Numbered from the stretch's first letter, positions 35,117-44,293 are shown. The stretch: DNA of 64,000 nt from Bin5 sp965208965 (GCA_965208965.1 OZ242384.1:2046001-2110000); one strand, 5' to 3'. The notes: generated by a model from the sequence alone, not told the origin. Made by a program: numbers and translations.

Positions 35117-35551
35117 TCAAGAGGACGAATCCTTCTCCCCGGAATGCGCGCATAGCGATGCGCTCCCGCTTTCCTGAACAAGCGTGTAGGCCCGTTCCGC
35201 TTCTCGGAAAAGATCGGTCAGTTTCATGGCAAGGAAGATATTGCCGCTTGACTGAATCTCTCCCCCGAAAAAGGCATCCTTCAATTTGCGATGACCGCTC
35301 CAGACTTCGTGCAAAAGATCGGCTGTCATCGTCAGTTCCAGGTCCGCCTTGCCTGGCCGAGCTCCAAAGAAAACTTCCATGGGGGGCTGGCGGCCGTCCA
35401 AAAGCACCTCCGCGTCCAGGTCGGTCAGCCGCAGGCGTATGACAAGGTTGCTGCTGGTAAAGGACTCGATCGCGTCCGGACGTTCCTTGACCTTCTCGAA
35501 GACGCGGCGCAGGACTGAATAGAAATGCTCGGCATCGGCGTAGACAGGCAT
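35117..35551 (-). CDS. SCP2 sterol-transfer family protein
   Basis: A 144-residue protein with the SCP2-like lipid-binding fold. It has an N-terminal helix (ADAEHFYSVLRRVFEKVKER), strands NLVIRLRLTDLDAEVLLDG, then ADLELTMTADLLHEVWSG and a C-terminal helical segment FLAMKLTDLFREAERAY. The central ADLELTMTADLLHEVWSG stretch is the family signature. Ligands are usually acyl chains or steroids; no enzyme domain is fused here. It lies upstream of dnaG on the same strand but has its own gap of 174 bp. Confidence 0.8.
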   Translation of the reverse strand: MPVYADAEHFYSVLRRVFEKVKERPDAIESFTSSNLVIRLRLTDLDAEVLLDGRQPPMEVFFGARPGKADLELTMTADLLHEVWSGHRKLKDAFFGGEIQSSGNIFLAMKLTDLFREAERAYTLVQESGSASLCAHSGEKDSSS

Positions 35552-35652
35552 GGCATGTAAGGTGTTATGATTTATTGTGAAAGTAAAGAGTAGTATAGAG
35601 TTGCTGTGGAGCGCCTGTCAAGGGCGAAAGCGACGCGATCGCCCGTCAGTCA

Positions 35653-35678
35653 ATGGGCATTTCCCTGCAAATGCCCAT
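35653..35678. promoter_or_regulatory. 10-bp perfect inverted repeat upstream of bactofilin
   Basis: ATGGGCATTT-CCCTGC-AAATGCCCAT is a perfect dyad in the 266-bp divergent gap between the SCP2 and bactofilin genes. It is 39 bp upstream of a TATAAT box at 35717-35722 that probably serves the bactofilin gene; no matching -35 was found. An activator or repressor site, or a hairpin, are both possible. Confidence 0.5.
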
Positions 35679-35817
35679 CGCGAAAATGCGGGAGATGTAC
35701 TTTTGTCTATTCGTTGTATAATAGGGAGATACTGGGATTTCGCTGCGTGTCTTCCTCGAATACATCGACATCGAATCCAACATGTAGGGGAGCTCGGCGA
35801 GAAAGGAGAGGCAAGAG

Positions 35818-36840
35818 ATGCCGCTTTTCAAACGTGGTAGGAAGCAGGACGAAGAAGATTTGCAGTGGCTCTATCGGAATCTCCAGGAGTTGGACGATGA
35901 CGATCCTGCAAGCGAAGGCGCTGAAGAAGATACACCTGCCGACAACGATAGCAAGGATACTAATGCCGAGACTGCCATGGAATCACCGCTTGAGCCTGTA
36001 ATGACAGAATCACCGCCGCCAGAGCCGATATTGGGCGAGCCGGAATCCGAACTGGATGAAATATCTCCGCCGGAACCTGCCCCGGGAGAGACGCCGTCGC
36101 CTGTCCCTTCGGAACCGTCTCCCCCGGAACTGACGGCGCCTGAACCTCCACCTGTTGAGGTTCCAACCCCTGTTTCCAGGGAATCCCTGCTGACGCAGGA
36201 AGACGTTACGGCCAAGTCGAACGAATCGTATGAGAGGAGAAGCAGACAGATGAGTGGGAACCGCCGAGAAAACGCGCCGTTCGCCAACCGAGGTCAGCAG
36301 CCTCAGCAGTCCCGCCCGCAGCGGCAGGAGCCGCCGGCGGATGAAGGAACAGCCGACACGATCGTGGGCCCTCAGTCCTACTTTACCGGCACGTTCCGTT
36401 CAGAAAAAGATCTGCGTGTCGAAGGAACGCTTGAGGGTGAAATTGACTGCCGCGGCACTGTTATCGTTGCCAAAGACGCAACGCTGTCGGCCACGGTGCG
36501 CGCCCGCAACATTGAAATCGCCGGGGCGGTCACCGGTGACGTTTTCATTGAGGAACGGCTTCACTTGCGCTCCTCCGGTGAAATGCGGGGACAGTCCCAT
36601 GCCGCTTCGTTTATTGTCGAAGAGGGGGGATATTTCGAGGGCGAGATGAAGATGGGCGCCCCCGATCAGGAGGAGTGGCCGACCATAGGAAGTGCGTCCT
36701 CTTCCGAAGGGCTGGGGCTTTCGGTCGAATCAACCCAGTGGCCGACGAAGCGAACTGAGGGACGCCCGAACAGGACTGGGACGAACCCGATCGACGGTGG
36801 ACTGGAAGATGCCGGGAGCAGTCGTCATCGGAGCATTTGA
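35818..36840 (+). CDS. Bactofilin (polymer-forming cytoskeletal protein)
   Basis: A 340-residue protein. The bactofilin domain is at about residues 184-280: a right-handed beta-helix that begins YFTGTFRSEKDLRVEGTLEG, continues GTVIVAKDATLSATVRARN and ends with EEGGYFEGEMKMG. Bactofilins polymerise without nucleotides and often organise the cell wall or envelope. The N-terminal 140 residues are acidic and Pro/Glu-rich; the C-terminal 60 are Ser/Thr/Gly/Arg-rich. ATG 35818 has an AGGAG motif about ten bases upstream. An internal ATG at 36250 also has a GAGGAG ahead of it and could give a shorter form. Confidence 0.88.
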   Translation: MPLFKRGRKQDEEDLQWLYRNLQELDDDDPASEGAEEDTPADNDSKDTNAETAMESPLEPVMTESPPPEPILGEPESELDEISPPEPAPGETPSPVPSEPSPPELTAPEPPPVEVPTPVSRESLLTQEDVTAKSNESYERRSRQMSGNRRENAPFANRGQQPQQSRPQRQEPPADEGTADTIVGPQSYFTGTFRSEKDLRVEGTLEGEIDCRGTVIVAKDATLSATVRARNIEIAGAVTGDVFIEERLHLRSSGEMRGQSHAASFIVEEGGYFEGEMKMGAPDQEEWPTIGSASSSEGLGLSVESTQWPTKRTEGRPNRTGTNPIDGGLEDAGSSRHRSI

Positions 36841-37006
36841 CGTAGCGCCAACTGACGACCCAGCCGGCGCAACCCCGGAATCAGTCGGGATTGTCACTCC
36901 GGTTTTGCGGCGCTTCCGGCTTGCCCGCGGTGTACAGGATCCGCTGGAAGTTGACGGCTCCGGTGAGTAGATGTGAGAAAATGGTCGTCATGTGTCTGCA
37001 GGTCAG

Positions 37007-37753
37007 TTACACAGAGAGTCTTACGACTGAAGTGATGATGTTTTTCAAGAGGCCCTTGATGTAATCCGGAATCGACTGCTGGGCCTGAGTTGAAGATGCA
37101 GCAATATGAGAGTAGGTTCGCATCTCGTCTTCCCCTTCCCAAATCAGATCCGCGCGTCGCACTTCTCGCGTGGCAACGTGTGTATAGCTGGTTGGTTGCG
37201 CCCAATAACATTTCCTGCAGACTATTTCTTTCTTCCCTTGCCAGTTCGGGCAGTGTTCACAAGACCAAGACTTTGCTCGATTGCACGATCCGCAGAGCAA
37301 TAAGTAAGCGGTCGTGTCATCTTCTGAATAATTGACATCGCCGGCAATTTCGTAGGGAATTCTATGGTCGACCTGCAATTCTCGGTTGGCAAAAAGGCCG
37401 TTGCAAATGGCGCATTTGCCATCTTGCTGGTCAAAAAGCGCTAGTTTGAACTTCCGGGGAAAAGTTATTCTACCTCCAGATCGCCCCTCTCTAGCCTCTT
37501 CTGGATTGCCGAATCGGTAAGCCGCGATATTGCGTCCGTCGGGAGACCTGATTCTATACGTTTCGATCGGGATGCCCTGTTCTCTTACATCCCTTACTGC
37601 GCGGGGAGGGTGCATGTAACCGTATGTCTGCTCCAATTCGTCAGTGGTGATGAATCCGTGTTCAAGAATATGGTTCACCACGATTCTTGAACGCTTGCCT
37701 GTGACATGGTTGAGTTGTTCTCGAAACTCAGGCGGAAGTTCGGACTTACTCAT
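37007..37753 (-). CDS. HNH restriction endonuclease (type II, putative)
   Basis: A 248-residue protein. The N-terminal half has a winged-helix-like region (HILEHGFITTDELEQTYGY). The C-terminal half is an HNH nuclease: CAICNGLFANRELQVDHRIP carries the first Cys pair and the catalytic His, followed by LLLCGSCNRAKSW and further zinc-type pairs CEHC and CRKC. The gene begins in the stop codon of a DNA adenine methyltransferase (TAATG overlap), the usual layout of a modification-restriction pair. The recognition sequence cannot be read. Confidence 0.85.
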   Translation of the reverse strand: MSKSELPPEFREQLNHVTGKRSRIVVNHILEHGFITTDELEQTYGYMHPPRAVRDVREQGIPIETYRIRSPDGRNIAAYRFGNPEEAREGRSGGRITFPRKFKLALFDQQDGKCAICNGLFANRELQVDHRIPYEIAGDVNYSEDDTTAYLLLCGSCNRAKSWSCEHCPNWQGKKEIVCRKCYWAQPTSYTHVATREVRRADLIWEGEDEMRTYSHIAASSTQAQQSIPDYIKGLLKNIITSVVRLSV

Positions 37754-38679
37754 TAGAAGCTAAGTTTAAGTTGTGTGGACGACGTCCTCCACTTGGCAAG
37801 TTTTTCGATTCTTTCAGCGGCCGGTTCGATACGGTCAAGCAGCGCTGGCGACAGATAGAGCGATTCATGGGTCAAGTCCTGACGCCCCAGCAATGTGGAT
37901 TGAGTTGAGCGCCCCGCTTCGATCATCACGTGGGCCAAGTTCAACTCTTGAGGCAACCTTCTACCATAGGTCTTTGACCCCTTCCGGCCGTCATAGCTCA
38001 ACACAAACATAGCGTTCTGCGAGTTGAGTTCTGCCAGAAATCCGATGAGAGACGACAGATTGACGCCGCTGCAATATCGGGCATCCCGTCCGTTTGATGT
38101 GCCCTGATAAGGGGGATCCATATAAAGCAGGTCGGTCGCAGGATCCAGGTAGTCGATTGTGGCGGTAAAATCGCAACAAGTGATACTGGTCTTGCCTTTC
38201 AGCAGCCGAGAAACTCTATGGATGTCCTCTCTCATGCTTTGGGGAAGTCTGCCTTTGCGTCGGTTGTCGGGACTCTGATTGAATTCACCAGCAGTATTGT
38301 ACCTCACCGATGCCTTGACACAGCGCGCGAGCAGATAAAGCAGCAGGTCAGGACGTTTCGTAGCATTGAAACGCGCGCGCGCTTCGTCATAAAATTCCCT
38401 TTCACGCCCTAACTGTTGATTCCAGAGACGTTCGTATTCGGACGCAATTCTGTCCGGCTCGTTTACGATAAGATGGAGCAGATTTGTTAACGGCCTGTTT
38501 AGGTCATTTAGATGAAAGGAGCGTGCAAGGCCGGCATAGGCCGCCCGAATCGAGATTGCCGCGGAGCCGGCAAATGGTTCAATCAGGGTATCGATATCAC
38601 CGGGCAGAAGAGATAGAATCTGAGCTGCGATATTTCTCTTGCTCCCCTGGTAAGGTATGGGCTGGGGCATCCGCTTCAT
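37753..38679 (-). CDS. D12-class DNA adenine N6-methyltransferase
   Basis: A 308-residue Dam-like (alpha class) methyltransferase. It has the entry PIPYQGSKRNIAAQILSLLP, SAM-binding motif I LIEPFAGSAAIS near residue 35, a central target-recognition region, and catalytic motif IV DLLYMDPPYQGTS near residue 185. It is the modification partner of the HNH nuclease that follows with a 1-bp overlap. Making the methylase first protects the host. It differs from an orphan Dam by this pairing. The site methylated is unknown. Confidence 0.9.
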   Translation of the reverse strand: MKRMPQPIPYQGSKRNIAAQILSLLPGDIDTLIEPFAGSAAISIRAAYAGLARSFHLNDLNRPLTNLLHLIVNEPDRIASEYERLWNQQLGREREFYDEARARFNATKRPDLLLYLLARCVKASVRYNTAGEFNQSPDNRRKGRLPQSMREDIHRVSRLLKGKTSITCCDFTATIDYLDPATDLLYMDPPYQGTSNGRDARYCSGVNLSSLIGFLAELNSQNAMFVLSYDGRKGSKTYGRRLPQELNLAHVMIEAGRSTQSTLLGRQDLTHESLYLSPALLDRIEPAAERIEKLAKWRTSSTQLKLSF

Positions 38680-38765
38680 AGGAACTCCGCTTCAGTAACT
38701 GCCGAACGGGTGTTCAGTCAATGGTACGCTATTCCTTAGTTGTGTGCAACCTCCAAGCGGCCGGT

Positions 38766-40157
38766 TTACCCGCTGGCGCTCAGCTTTCGCTGTATGCGGG
38801 CCAGTCGGTGGCGTAACTCGGCCTGGATTTCCAGGGAGCGAATTTGCGAAGGAGATTGTTCCTCTTCGTGCAAGGCCCACTGGGTCCACATCGCCGCTTG
38901 CGTGAGGTCACCGCTTTGCCACTCGTAAAACTTAGCCAGCTCCACATAGGGGCGGCAATCCGGCTCGCCCCCCGCTCCCCGCACGGTCGTCAACCACTGC
39001 TGCCAAACCGACACCGCCTCTTCCCAACGGCGCTGCCGTTTGAGCAGGCGTCCCAGACCGTCAAACGACTCCGCCAGGTGTGCACGTCCGCTGAGCCGGT
39101 CCAACGCGGCCCGAAATAGCATTTCGGCGCTGTCCAGGCGCTCCAGGTCCGCATGCACACGTGCCATACTGAGTAGGTCGAGGGGCTGCAAATGACCGGC
39201 GCCCGCGTCAGTTGGGTCGGCATATGCACTGCAGACCACCTCCGTCAGCGCGGCCATTGAGATGATGTCTTCGCGATTGTGGTAGAAGACGCGTTGCATC
39301 ATGCGGCCATCGCCGTCGTGCAGATAGTCGGCGTACAGATGAGGGATGAGGCTGCCGGGTACGTCGTCCTCTGTGCGTGAATAGCCAAGGACTCTCCGTT
39401 CCAGATTGGTAAGTGCGCAACTGCCTAGGCGTTTGCGCCACAATCTCCGAGAGGGGTGCAGAAGGTCGAGATGCGGCGCGTCACTGTCCAGCGCCTTTGG
39501 AGCGCCAACGCCGGCGGGCAGGAAGCGCCCGGTGTACCGGTACCGCCCCCACAAGAAGGGCGCGTCGAAAGAACGCCCGTTGAAGGTCACCAGGCTCTCG
39601 CAGCCTTGCAGCAGGTCCGCAAGCGCCGTCAGCAGGGCCGGTTCTTCACCGGGATCGCGCATGAATAACTGGCGCACGACAAAGTTCAGACGCTCCTCCG
39701 AGCTGCCCGAATTCCGGTCCTGCGGCTCGAATGTTCCCACACCCACCATAAAGGCGTAGATGCCGGCTCCGCCGCCCAGACCGGTGCTCTCAATGTCCAG
39801 AAATGCAGAACTGCGGAAATCAGGGCAACGTTCCAGCCCGTACGCGGGGTAAAGCGGCGCCAGGATCGATGGGTCGCGTTCCCATAGGTTGCCGAGCACA
39901 GAGGAATCCCGCAGCGCGTGAGGTTGACTCGCCTCCCGCCCCCATGGAGCGCAATGCCTGGTAACCAGATAGCATTGGCCTGCGCTGTTCTCGACGATCT
40001 CGCCTTTCTCCAGCGCCTCAATCGGGGCAGGCTCGGTTTCACATTCGGATCCTGGCGTCTCGGCCTGTTCCCGAATGCTCATACTGGCCGGTTCAGCGGC
40101 TGTTCGTCCACTGTGTAAACGCTGCAGACGGCGTAAACGCTCAGAAGCGGAGGACAT
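38766..40157 (-). CDS. YprB-like RNase H-fold exonuclease with C-terminal TPR-like helices
   Basis: A protein of about 463 residues. The middle part is a DEDD/DnaQ-like fold: FLDIESTGLGGGAGIYAFMV (first acidic motif), SLVTFNGRSFDAPFLWGRYR (second), the LDLLHPSRRLWRKRLGSCAL stretch typical of YprB, and YHNREDIISMAALTEVV (third). The C-terminal 130 residues are helical repeats that resemble TPRs (ARVHADLERLDSAEMLFRAA). ATG 40157 removes 31 non-conserved residues of the longest frame. The role of YprB is thought to be in DNA or RNA processing. It is divergent from recJ. Confidence 0.8.
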   Translation of the reverse strand: MSSASERLRRLQRLHSGRTAAEPASMSIREQAETPGSECETEPAPIEALEKGEIVENSAGQCYLVTRHCAPWGREASQPHALRDSSVLGNLWERDPSILAPLYPAYGLERCPDFRSSAFLDIESTGLGGGAGIYAFMVGVGTFEPQDRNSGSSEERLNFVVRQLFMRDPGEEPALLTALADLLQGCESLVTFNGRSFDAPFLWGRYRYTGRFLPAGVGAPKALDSDAPHLDLLHPSRRLWRKRLGSCALTNLERRVLGYSRTEDDVPGSLIPHLYADYLHDGDGRMMQRVFYHNREDIISMAALTEVVCSAYADPTDAGAGHLQPLDLLSMARVHADLERLDSAEMLFRAALDRLSGRAHLAESFDGLGRLLKRQRRWEEAVSVWQQWLTTVRGAGGEPDCRPYVELAKFYEWQSGDLTQAAMWTQWALHEEEQSPSQIRSLEIQAELRHRLARIQRKLSASG

Positions 40158-40239
40158 CGGAAAAGCTATGAAGGGTAATCGGTTCAGATTGGACTCCCAT
40201 TGTAGCCCAGCCGGATTGAGGCAGGAAATTCCCCATTTT

Positions 40240-40269
40240 TTGCGCTGCATTTGCGCTCTCGACTATAAT
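40240..40269 (+). promoter_or_regulatory. Candidate promoter of recJ
   Basis: A perfect -10 TATAAT (40264-40269) lies 18 bp after a weak -35 TTGCGC (40240-40245). It is in the divergent gap between the YprB-like gene and recJ, 47 bp before the preferred recJ start. Confidence 0.55.
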
Positions 40270-40315
40270 TGGGCTCTGTGTGCCGTTTCGATCCCCTCCC
40301 GGTGGAGAATCCACT

Positions 40316-42055
40316 TTGTCGGCGACTGATAAACACTGGAATTTCCATCCGCCAGTGCCGGAAGGCTTCCTGGAGAGCAGCCATGAACATCCGGTGCTGC
40401 TGCAGGTGCTGTACAATCGCGGTCTGCGCGAAAAGGCAGAACTCGCATCGTTTCTCCAAGGCGAGGACGCTGTCCAGGAGAACCCTTTTCGCCTGACAGA
40501 TATGTCGGCCGCCGTAACGCGGATTGTACGCGCCATCGAGACGCAGGAGGTTATCTGCGTTTACGGAGATTTCGACGCCGACGGCGTCACGGCAACCGTC
40601 CTGATGACCACGGCCTTGCAACGCGCCGGCGCCCTCGTCGGGGCCTACATCCCCAACCGGGTGGATGAGGGCTACGGTCTGAATGTCGAGGCCCTGAGGT
40701 CCATCGCCGGTAAGGGGGCCGGGCTGCTCGTGACCGTAGACTGCGGCATCCGCAGCGTCGCAGAAGTGGCGGAAGCCGCCGAGCTGGGAATGGAAGTCGT
40801 TCTCACCGACCATCACACAATCGGTCCGGACCTGCCGCCGGCGCTGGCCGTGATCAACCCGCGACGAGATGCACGTGCAGGAGCATTTCAACCGCTGGCC
40901 GGCGTAGGCGTTGCCTACCGATTGGCACAGGGTGTCCTGCGGGTCGTTGCCCAGCAACCCTGGAGCCGGCTTTCAGCCGAGGAAGCGGCGCAGGAAGAGC
41001 AGCTGCTTCTCGATCTGGTGGCCATCGGTACGGTGGCCGACCTGATGCCCCTGCAGGGCGAAAACCGTTCGCTGGTGCGGCGGGGGCTGTCGGCGCTGCG
41101 CCAGGGCAAACGCGTCGGGCTTTACGCCCTGATGGAGATGGCGTCAGTCCCTCTAACCGCAGTCGACAGCAGCGCAATCAGCTTTCGCATCGCCCCCCGT
41201 ATCAACGCTGCCGGCCGGCTGGCCAGCGCCAAGATGGCATATGACCTCCTGCGCTGTGACGATTACGACACGGCCTGTGAAATGGCCGCCAGCCTGGAAC
41301 GTCTCAATCAGCAGCGCCAGGCGCTCACGACTGAAGCGCATGCCGTTGCCGAAAGAGAGCTCTCCGGCCTCGATCCATCCACTGCGCCGATTCTGATCGT
41401 CGCCAGCGATGCGCTTCAATCCGGGATTGTGGGACTGGCCGCGGGGAAGTTGAGTGATCAGTTCTACCGCCCGGCAATCGTTATCGAACAGGGGGAAGAA
41501 TTCTGTCGCGGCAGCGCTCGCAGCATCGCCGAATTCAACATGATTGCCGCACTGGATCAGGTCGGTTCTCTACTGGTCCGCCACGGTGGGCACAGCCGTG
41601 CGGCCGGCTTTACCGTGCGCACCGAGCAGCTGCCGGCGCTGCGCGAAGCCCTGGAAGAAAGGGCCGCCCAGGTGCTCGGACCGCTGGAGGCTCTGCGGCC
41701 CAGCCTCTTGATCGACACCGAGCTGGAATTCGATCAGATCGACTGGGCATTGCAGGGTCAGCTTGCCCGGATGGAGCCGGTCGGCCAAGAGAATGAGCCC
41801 GGTCTCTTTCTGTGCCGTCGTTGCCGTGTGCGCAGCGTACGCAGCGTGGGCGGGGGCAAGCATCTGAAAATCGCGCTCGACGGCCATAATTTTTCTCAGG
41901 TCCTGGACGCGATCGGCTTCGGTCTGGGTGGTCGGGCCGCAGACCTGCAAATTGGCAGCCTGATCGATATCGTTTTCCATCTTGAAGTCAACGAATGGCA
42001 GGGGCGACGCTCTCTGCAACTCAATCTGCAAGATCTGCGGAGCAGCGGGGACTGA
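40316..42055 (+). CDS. recJ: Single-stranded-DNA exonuclease RecJ
   Basis: A 5'-3' single-strand exonuclease of about 579 residues for recombination and mismatch repair. DHH-family motifs are in order: VYGDFDADGVTATVLM, LLVTVDCGIRS, VVLTDHHTIGPDLPPALAVI and LDLVAIGTVADLMPLQGENR. The DHHA1 part has SARSIAEFNMIAAL and VRHGGHSRAAGFTV. A C-terminal OB-like domain ends the protein. TTG 40316 is preferred because GGTGGAG lies eight bases upstream; GTG 40280 is an alternative start. Confidence 0.93.
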   Translation: MSATDKHWNFHPPVPEGFLESSHEHPVLLQVLYNRGLREKAELASFLQGEDAVQENPFRLTDMSAAVTRIVRAIETQEVICVYGDFDADGVTATVLMTTALQRAGALVGAYIPNRVDEGYGLNVEALRSIAGKGAGLLVTVDCGIRSVAEVAEAAELGMEVVLTDHHTIGPDLPPALAVINPRRDARAGAFQPLAGVGVAYRLAQGVLRVVAQQPWSRLSAEEAAQEEQLLLDLVAIGTVADLMPLQGENRSLVRRGLSALRQGKRVGLYALMEMASVPLTAVDSSAISFRIAPRINAAGRLASAKMAYDLLRCDDYDTACEMAASLERLNQQRQALTTEAHAVAERELSGLDPSTAPILIVASDALQSGIVGLAAGKLSDQFYRPAIVIEQGEEFCRGSARSIAEFNMIAALDQVGSLLVRHGGHSRAAGFTVRTEQLPALREALEERAAQVLGPLEALRPSLLIDTELEFDQIDWALQGQLARMEPVGQENEPGLFLCRRCRVRSVRSVGGGKHLKIALDGHNFSQVLDAIGFGLGGRAADLQIGSLIDIVFHLEVNEWQGRRSLQLNLQDLRSSGD

Positions 42056-42144
42056 TCAAGGATTGAGCGGCGTTGTCTGCTGCTGCAAACAGCCCGTCGG
42101 AGTCGACCTCCGACGAACAGTTGAAAGGATTGTAAAGTCCACCC

Positions 42145-42957
42145 ATGGCACAGAGAGCAATTCTGAGAGAGGTGCGCGCCGTTCTGTTGGACATGGACGG
42201 CGTTGTTTATGTTGGCGAGGAGCCCCTGCCCGGCGTTCAGGAGCTGCTGGACTATCTGAAGGCGACGGATCGAAACTGGCTTTTCGTTACCAATAATTCT
42301 TCGCGCACGCCGGCCCAGTTCGTCGAAAAGATCGCCCGCATGGGTATCGGCGCCGACGAGGCGCATATTCTCAGCAGCGCCCTTGCGACCGCCAGCTGGC
42401 TGGCGGAGGAGTATCCCAATGGCGTTCGCGTCTTCATGATCGGCCAGGACGGCCTGCGCTGGGCACTGCAACAGGAAGTCATCACCGTTGTCGAGGACGC
42501 GCCAACGGCCGAAGTGATCGTCTCCGGCATCGATTTCAGCGTGCGCTACGAGCGCCTCGCCGACGCCACCCTGGCGATACGCGCCGGCGCCCGCTTCGTC
42601 GGCACCAACAGCGACACCTCCTTTCCCAGCGAACGAGGCCAGATTCCCGGCGCCGGCGCCCTGCTGGCCTTGCTCGAGGCCGCCACCGGCGTCACGCCGA
42701 CTGTGATCGGCAAACCGAACGCCGGCATGTTCCAGCAGGCCATGCACAAACTGGGCACCACCGCGGCCTCCACGCTGATGGTCGGCGATCGCTACGAGAC
42801 CGACATCGCCGGCGCAATCGAGCTGGGTATGCCCACAGCCGCCGTGCTGACCGGAATCACGACGGAGGAGGAGTTCCGCACCGTTGCCCTCCCGCCAGAC
42901 CTGATTCTGCCCGGGCTGCCGGAGCTACTCGAGGCCTTTAAGCAGGCAGACAGCTGA
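42145..42957 (+). CDS. HAD-IIA family phosphatase (NagD/4-nitrophenylphosphatase-like)
   Basis: A 270-residue HAD hydrolase. Motif I is VLLDMDGVVYVGEEPLPG with the nucleophile Asp and the acid Asp two residues on. Motif II is WLFVTNNSSRTPAQF. The C2 cap lies between residues 75 and 170 and holds the IVSGIDFSVRYERL segment. Motif III is GKPNAGMFQQAM, and motif IV is MVGDRYETDIAGAIELGM. Substrates in this family are sugar phosphates, nucleotides or p-nitrophenyl phosphate; the specificity is not readable. It sits 89 bp after recJ. Confidence 0.9.
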   Translation: MAQRAILREVRAVLLDMDGVVYVGEEPLPGVQELLDYLKATDRNWLFVTNNSSRTPAQFVEKIARMGIGADEAHILSSALATASWLAEEYPNGVRVFMIGQDGLRWALQQEVITVVEDAPTAEVIVSGIDFSVRYERLADATLAIRAGARFVGTNSDTSFPSERGQIPGAGALLALLEAATGVTPTVIGKPNAGMFQQAMHKLGTTAASTLMVGDRYETDIAGAIELGMPTAAVLTGITTEEEFRTVALPPDLILPGLPELLEAFKQADS

Positions 42958-43008
42958 TCCCTGCCTGCGCGCGGGCATAAACCAGAGAGGGCGCGATCGG
43001 GGCACTTT

Positions 43009-43038
43009 TTGACCGCAACTGAAAAGCTGCGCTACAAT
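43009..43038 (+). promoter_or_regulatory. Sigma70 promoter of rlmN
   Basis: TTGACC (43009-43014), 18 bp, TACAAT (43033-43038). The rlmN ATG starts 8 bp after the -10 box, so transcription is expected to begin at or next to the start codon. Confidence 0.75.
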
Positions 43039-43045
43039 TGCAAAG

Positions 43046-44188
43046 ATGAAGACCATTCCGCATACGCCGCCTGACAACTCCCCAATCAGCCGTTCTCTAT
43101 TGGATTGCTCTCCGCAAGAGCTTTCCGATTTCGTCAGTGCGCTTGCGCCTCGCCAAAGGCGCGCCAATGGAAAGGCCGCGGGCGTCCCCACCTATCGCAT
43201 CCGCCAGATTCAGGAGTGGATCTACAAGAAATACGCACGCTCTTTTGAAGAGATGACGAATCTGCCGCAGGCGCTGCGCGACAGCTTGGCCGCGAAGGCA
43301 ACGCTCACGCCGCTGAAGCCTGTCACGCAGCGTGTTTCCAAGGCAGGGGATACCCAAAAGGTACTGTTTCAGATGCCGGATGGGGAGACGGTCGAGGCTG
43401 TCCTGATGCTGTATGACAAGCGGCGTACGCTCTGCATCAGCAGTCAGGCCGGCTGCGCTATGGGCTGCACTTTCTGCGCGACCGCCCAAGGCGGCCTGCG
43501 GCGAAATCTGACCGCGGGCGAGATCGTGGCCCAGGTGCTCTTTTTCGCCCGTTATCTGAGTGAAGCCGATGAAGGGCCCAAGATGCGGGTGAAGCGGCCC
43601 ACCACAGTCACAAACATTGTGCTGATGGGGATGGGCGAACCCATGCACAACTATGACAATGTGTGGACGGCCATCCGCCGCCTGACCGCCGCCGACGGAT
43701 TCGGGCTCGGCGCACGCCATATCACGCTCAGTACCGTGGGCCTGATTCCGATGATCGATCGCATGTCAGACGAGGGGCTCCAGGTGAATCTGGCCGTCAG
43801 CCTCCATGCACCCAACAACCCCCTGCGCAGCAAGCTGGTACCTCTCAGCCGGCGTTATCCGGTCGATGATCTTCTGGCCTCAGTGCGACGTTATATTGCC
43901 AAAACCAATCGCCGCGTGACGTTTGAGTACGCCTTGATGCGGGGCACGAATGACAGCCCCGCTCTGGCTGAGGACCTGGCGGACAAACTGAGAGGGATCC
44001 TCTGCCATGTCAACCTCATCCCCCTCAATCCCATTCCCGACAGCTCATTTCAGCCGACCAGCGACAGGGACACGCAGCGGTTCGCCGAAATACTGCAAAA
44101 GGGCGGCATCTCGGCAACTGTGCGCATCCGCCGCGGCATTGAAATCGATGCCGGCTGCGGTCAGTTACGCAACGCGGCGGAGGCATAG
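43046..44188 (+). CDS. rlmN: 23S rRNA/tRNA adenine-C2 methyltransferase RlmN
   Basis: A 380-residue radical-SAM enzyme that methylates C2 of A2503 in 23S rRNA and A37 in some tRNAs. The iron-sulphur motif is CAMGCTFCAT (CxxxCxxC) near residue 140. GMGEPMHNYDNVW, HITLSTVGLIPMIDRM and NLAVSLHAPNNPLRSKLVPL are family landmarks. The second catalytic Cys is in IEIDAGCGQL near the C terminus. A good promoter ends 7 bp before the ATG, so the mRNA may be leaderless; no ribosome-binding site is present. Confidence 0.95.
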   Translation: MKTIPHTPPDNSPISRSLLDCSPQELSDFVSALAPRQRRANGKAAGVPTYRIRQIQEWIYKKYARSFEEMTNLPQALRDSLAAKATLTPLKPVTQRVSKAGDTQKVLFQMPDGETVEAVLMLYDKRRTLCISSQAGCAMGCTFCATAQGGLRRNLTAGEIVAQVLFFARYLSEADEGPKMRVKRPTTVTNIVLMGMGEPMHNYDNVWTAIRRLTAADGFGLGARHITLSTVGLIPMIDRMSDEGLQVNLAVSLHAPNNPLRSKLVPLSRRYPVDDLLASVRRYIAKTNRRVTFEYALMRGTNDSPALAEDLADKLRGILCHVNLIPLNPIPDSSFQPTSDRDTQRFAEILQKGGISATVRIRRGIEIDAGCGQLRNAAEA

Positions 44189-44226
44189 GCCGGTGTTTTT
44201 CGTCGCAGGGCGGTCGCCGGCCACAC

Positions 44227-44255
44227 AAAAAAACGTCGAGCACAAAGGCTCAACG
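44227..44255 (-). terminator. Intrinsic terminator of rpmB
   Basis: On the minus strand the 8-bp stem CGTTGAGC/GCTCGACG (one U-G pair) with loop CTTTGT is followed at once by seven T residues (44227-44233). It lies 38 bp after the rpmB stop. Confidence 0.85.
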
Positions 44256-44293
44256 CTTCTTTCGGTCTGATTCAGATGTCGCGACAGGGAATT

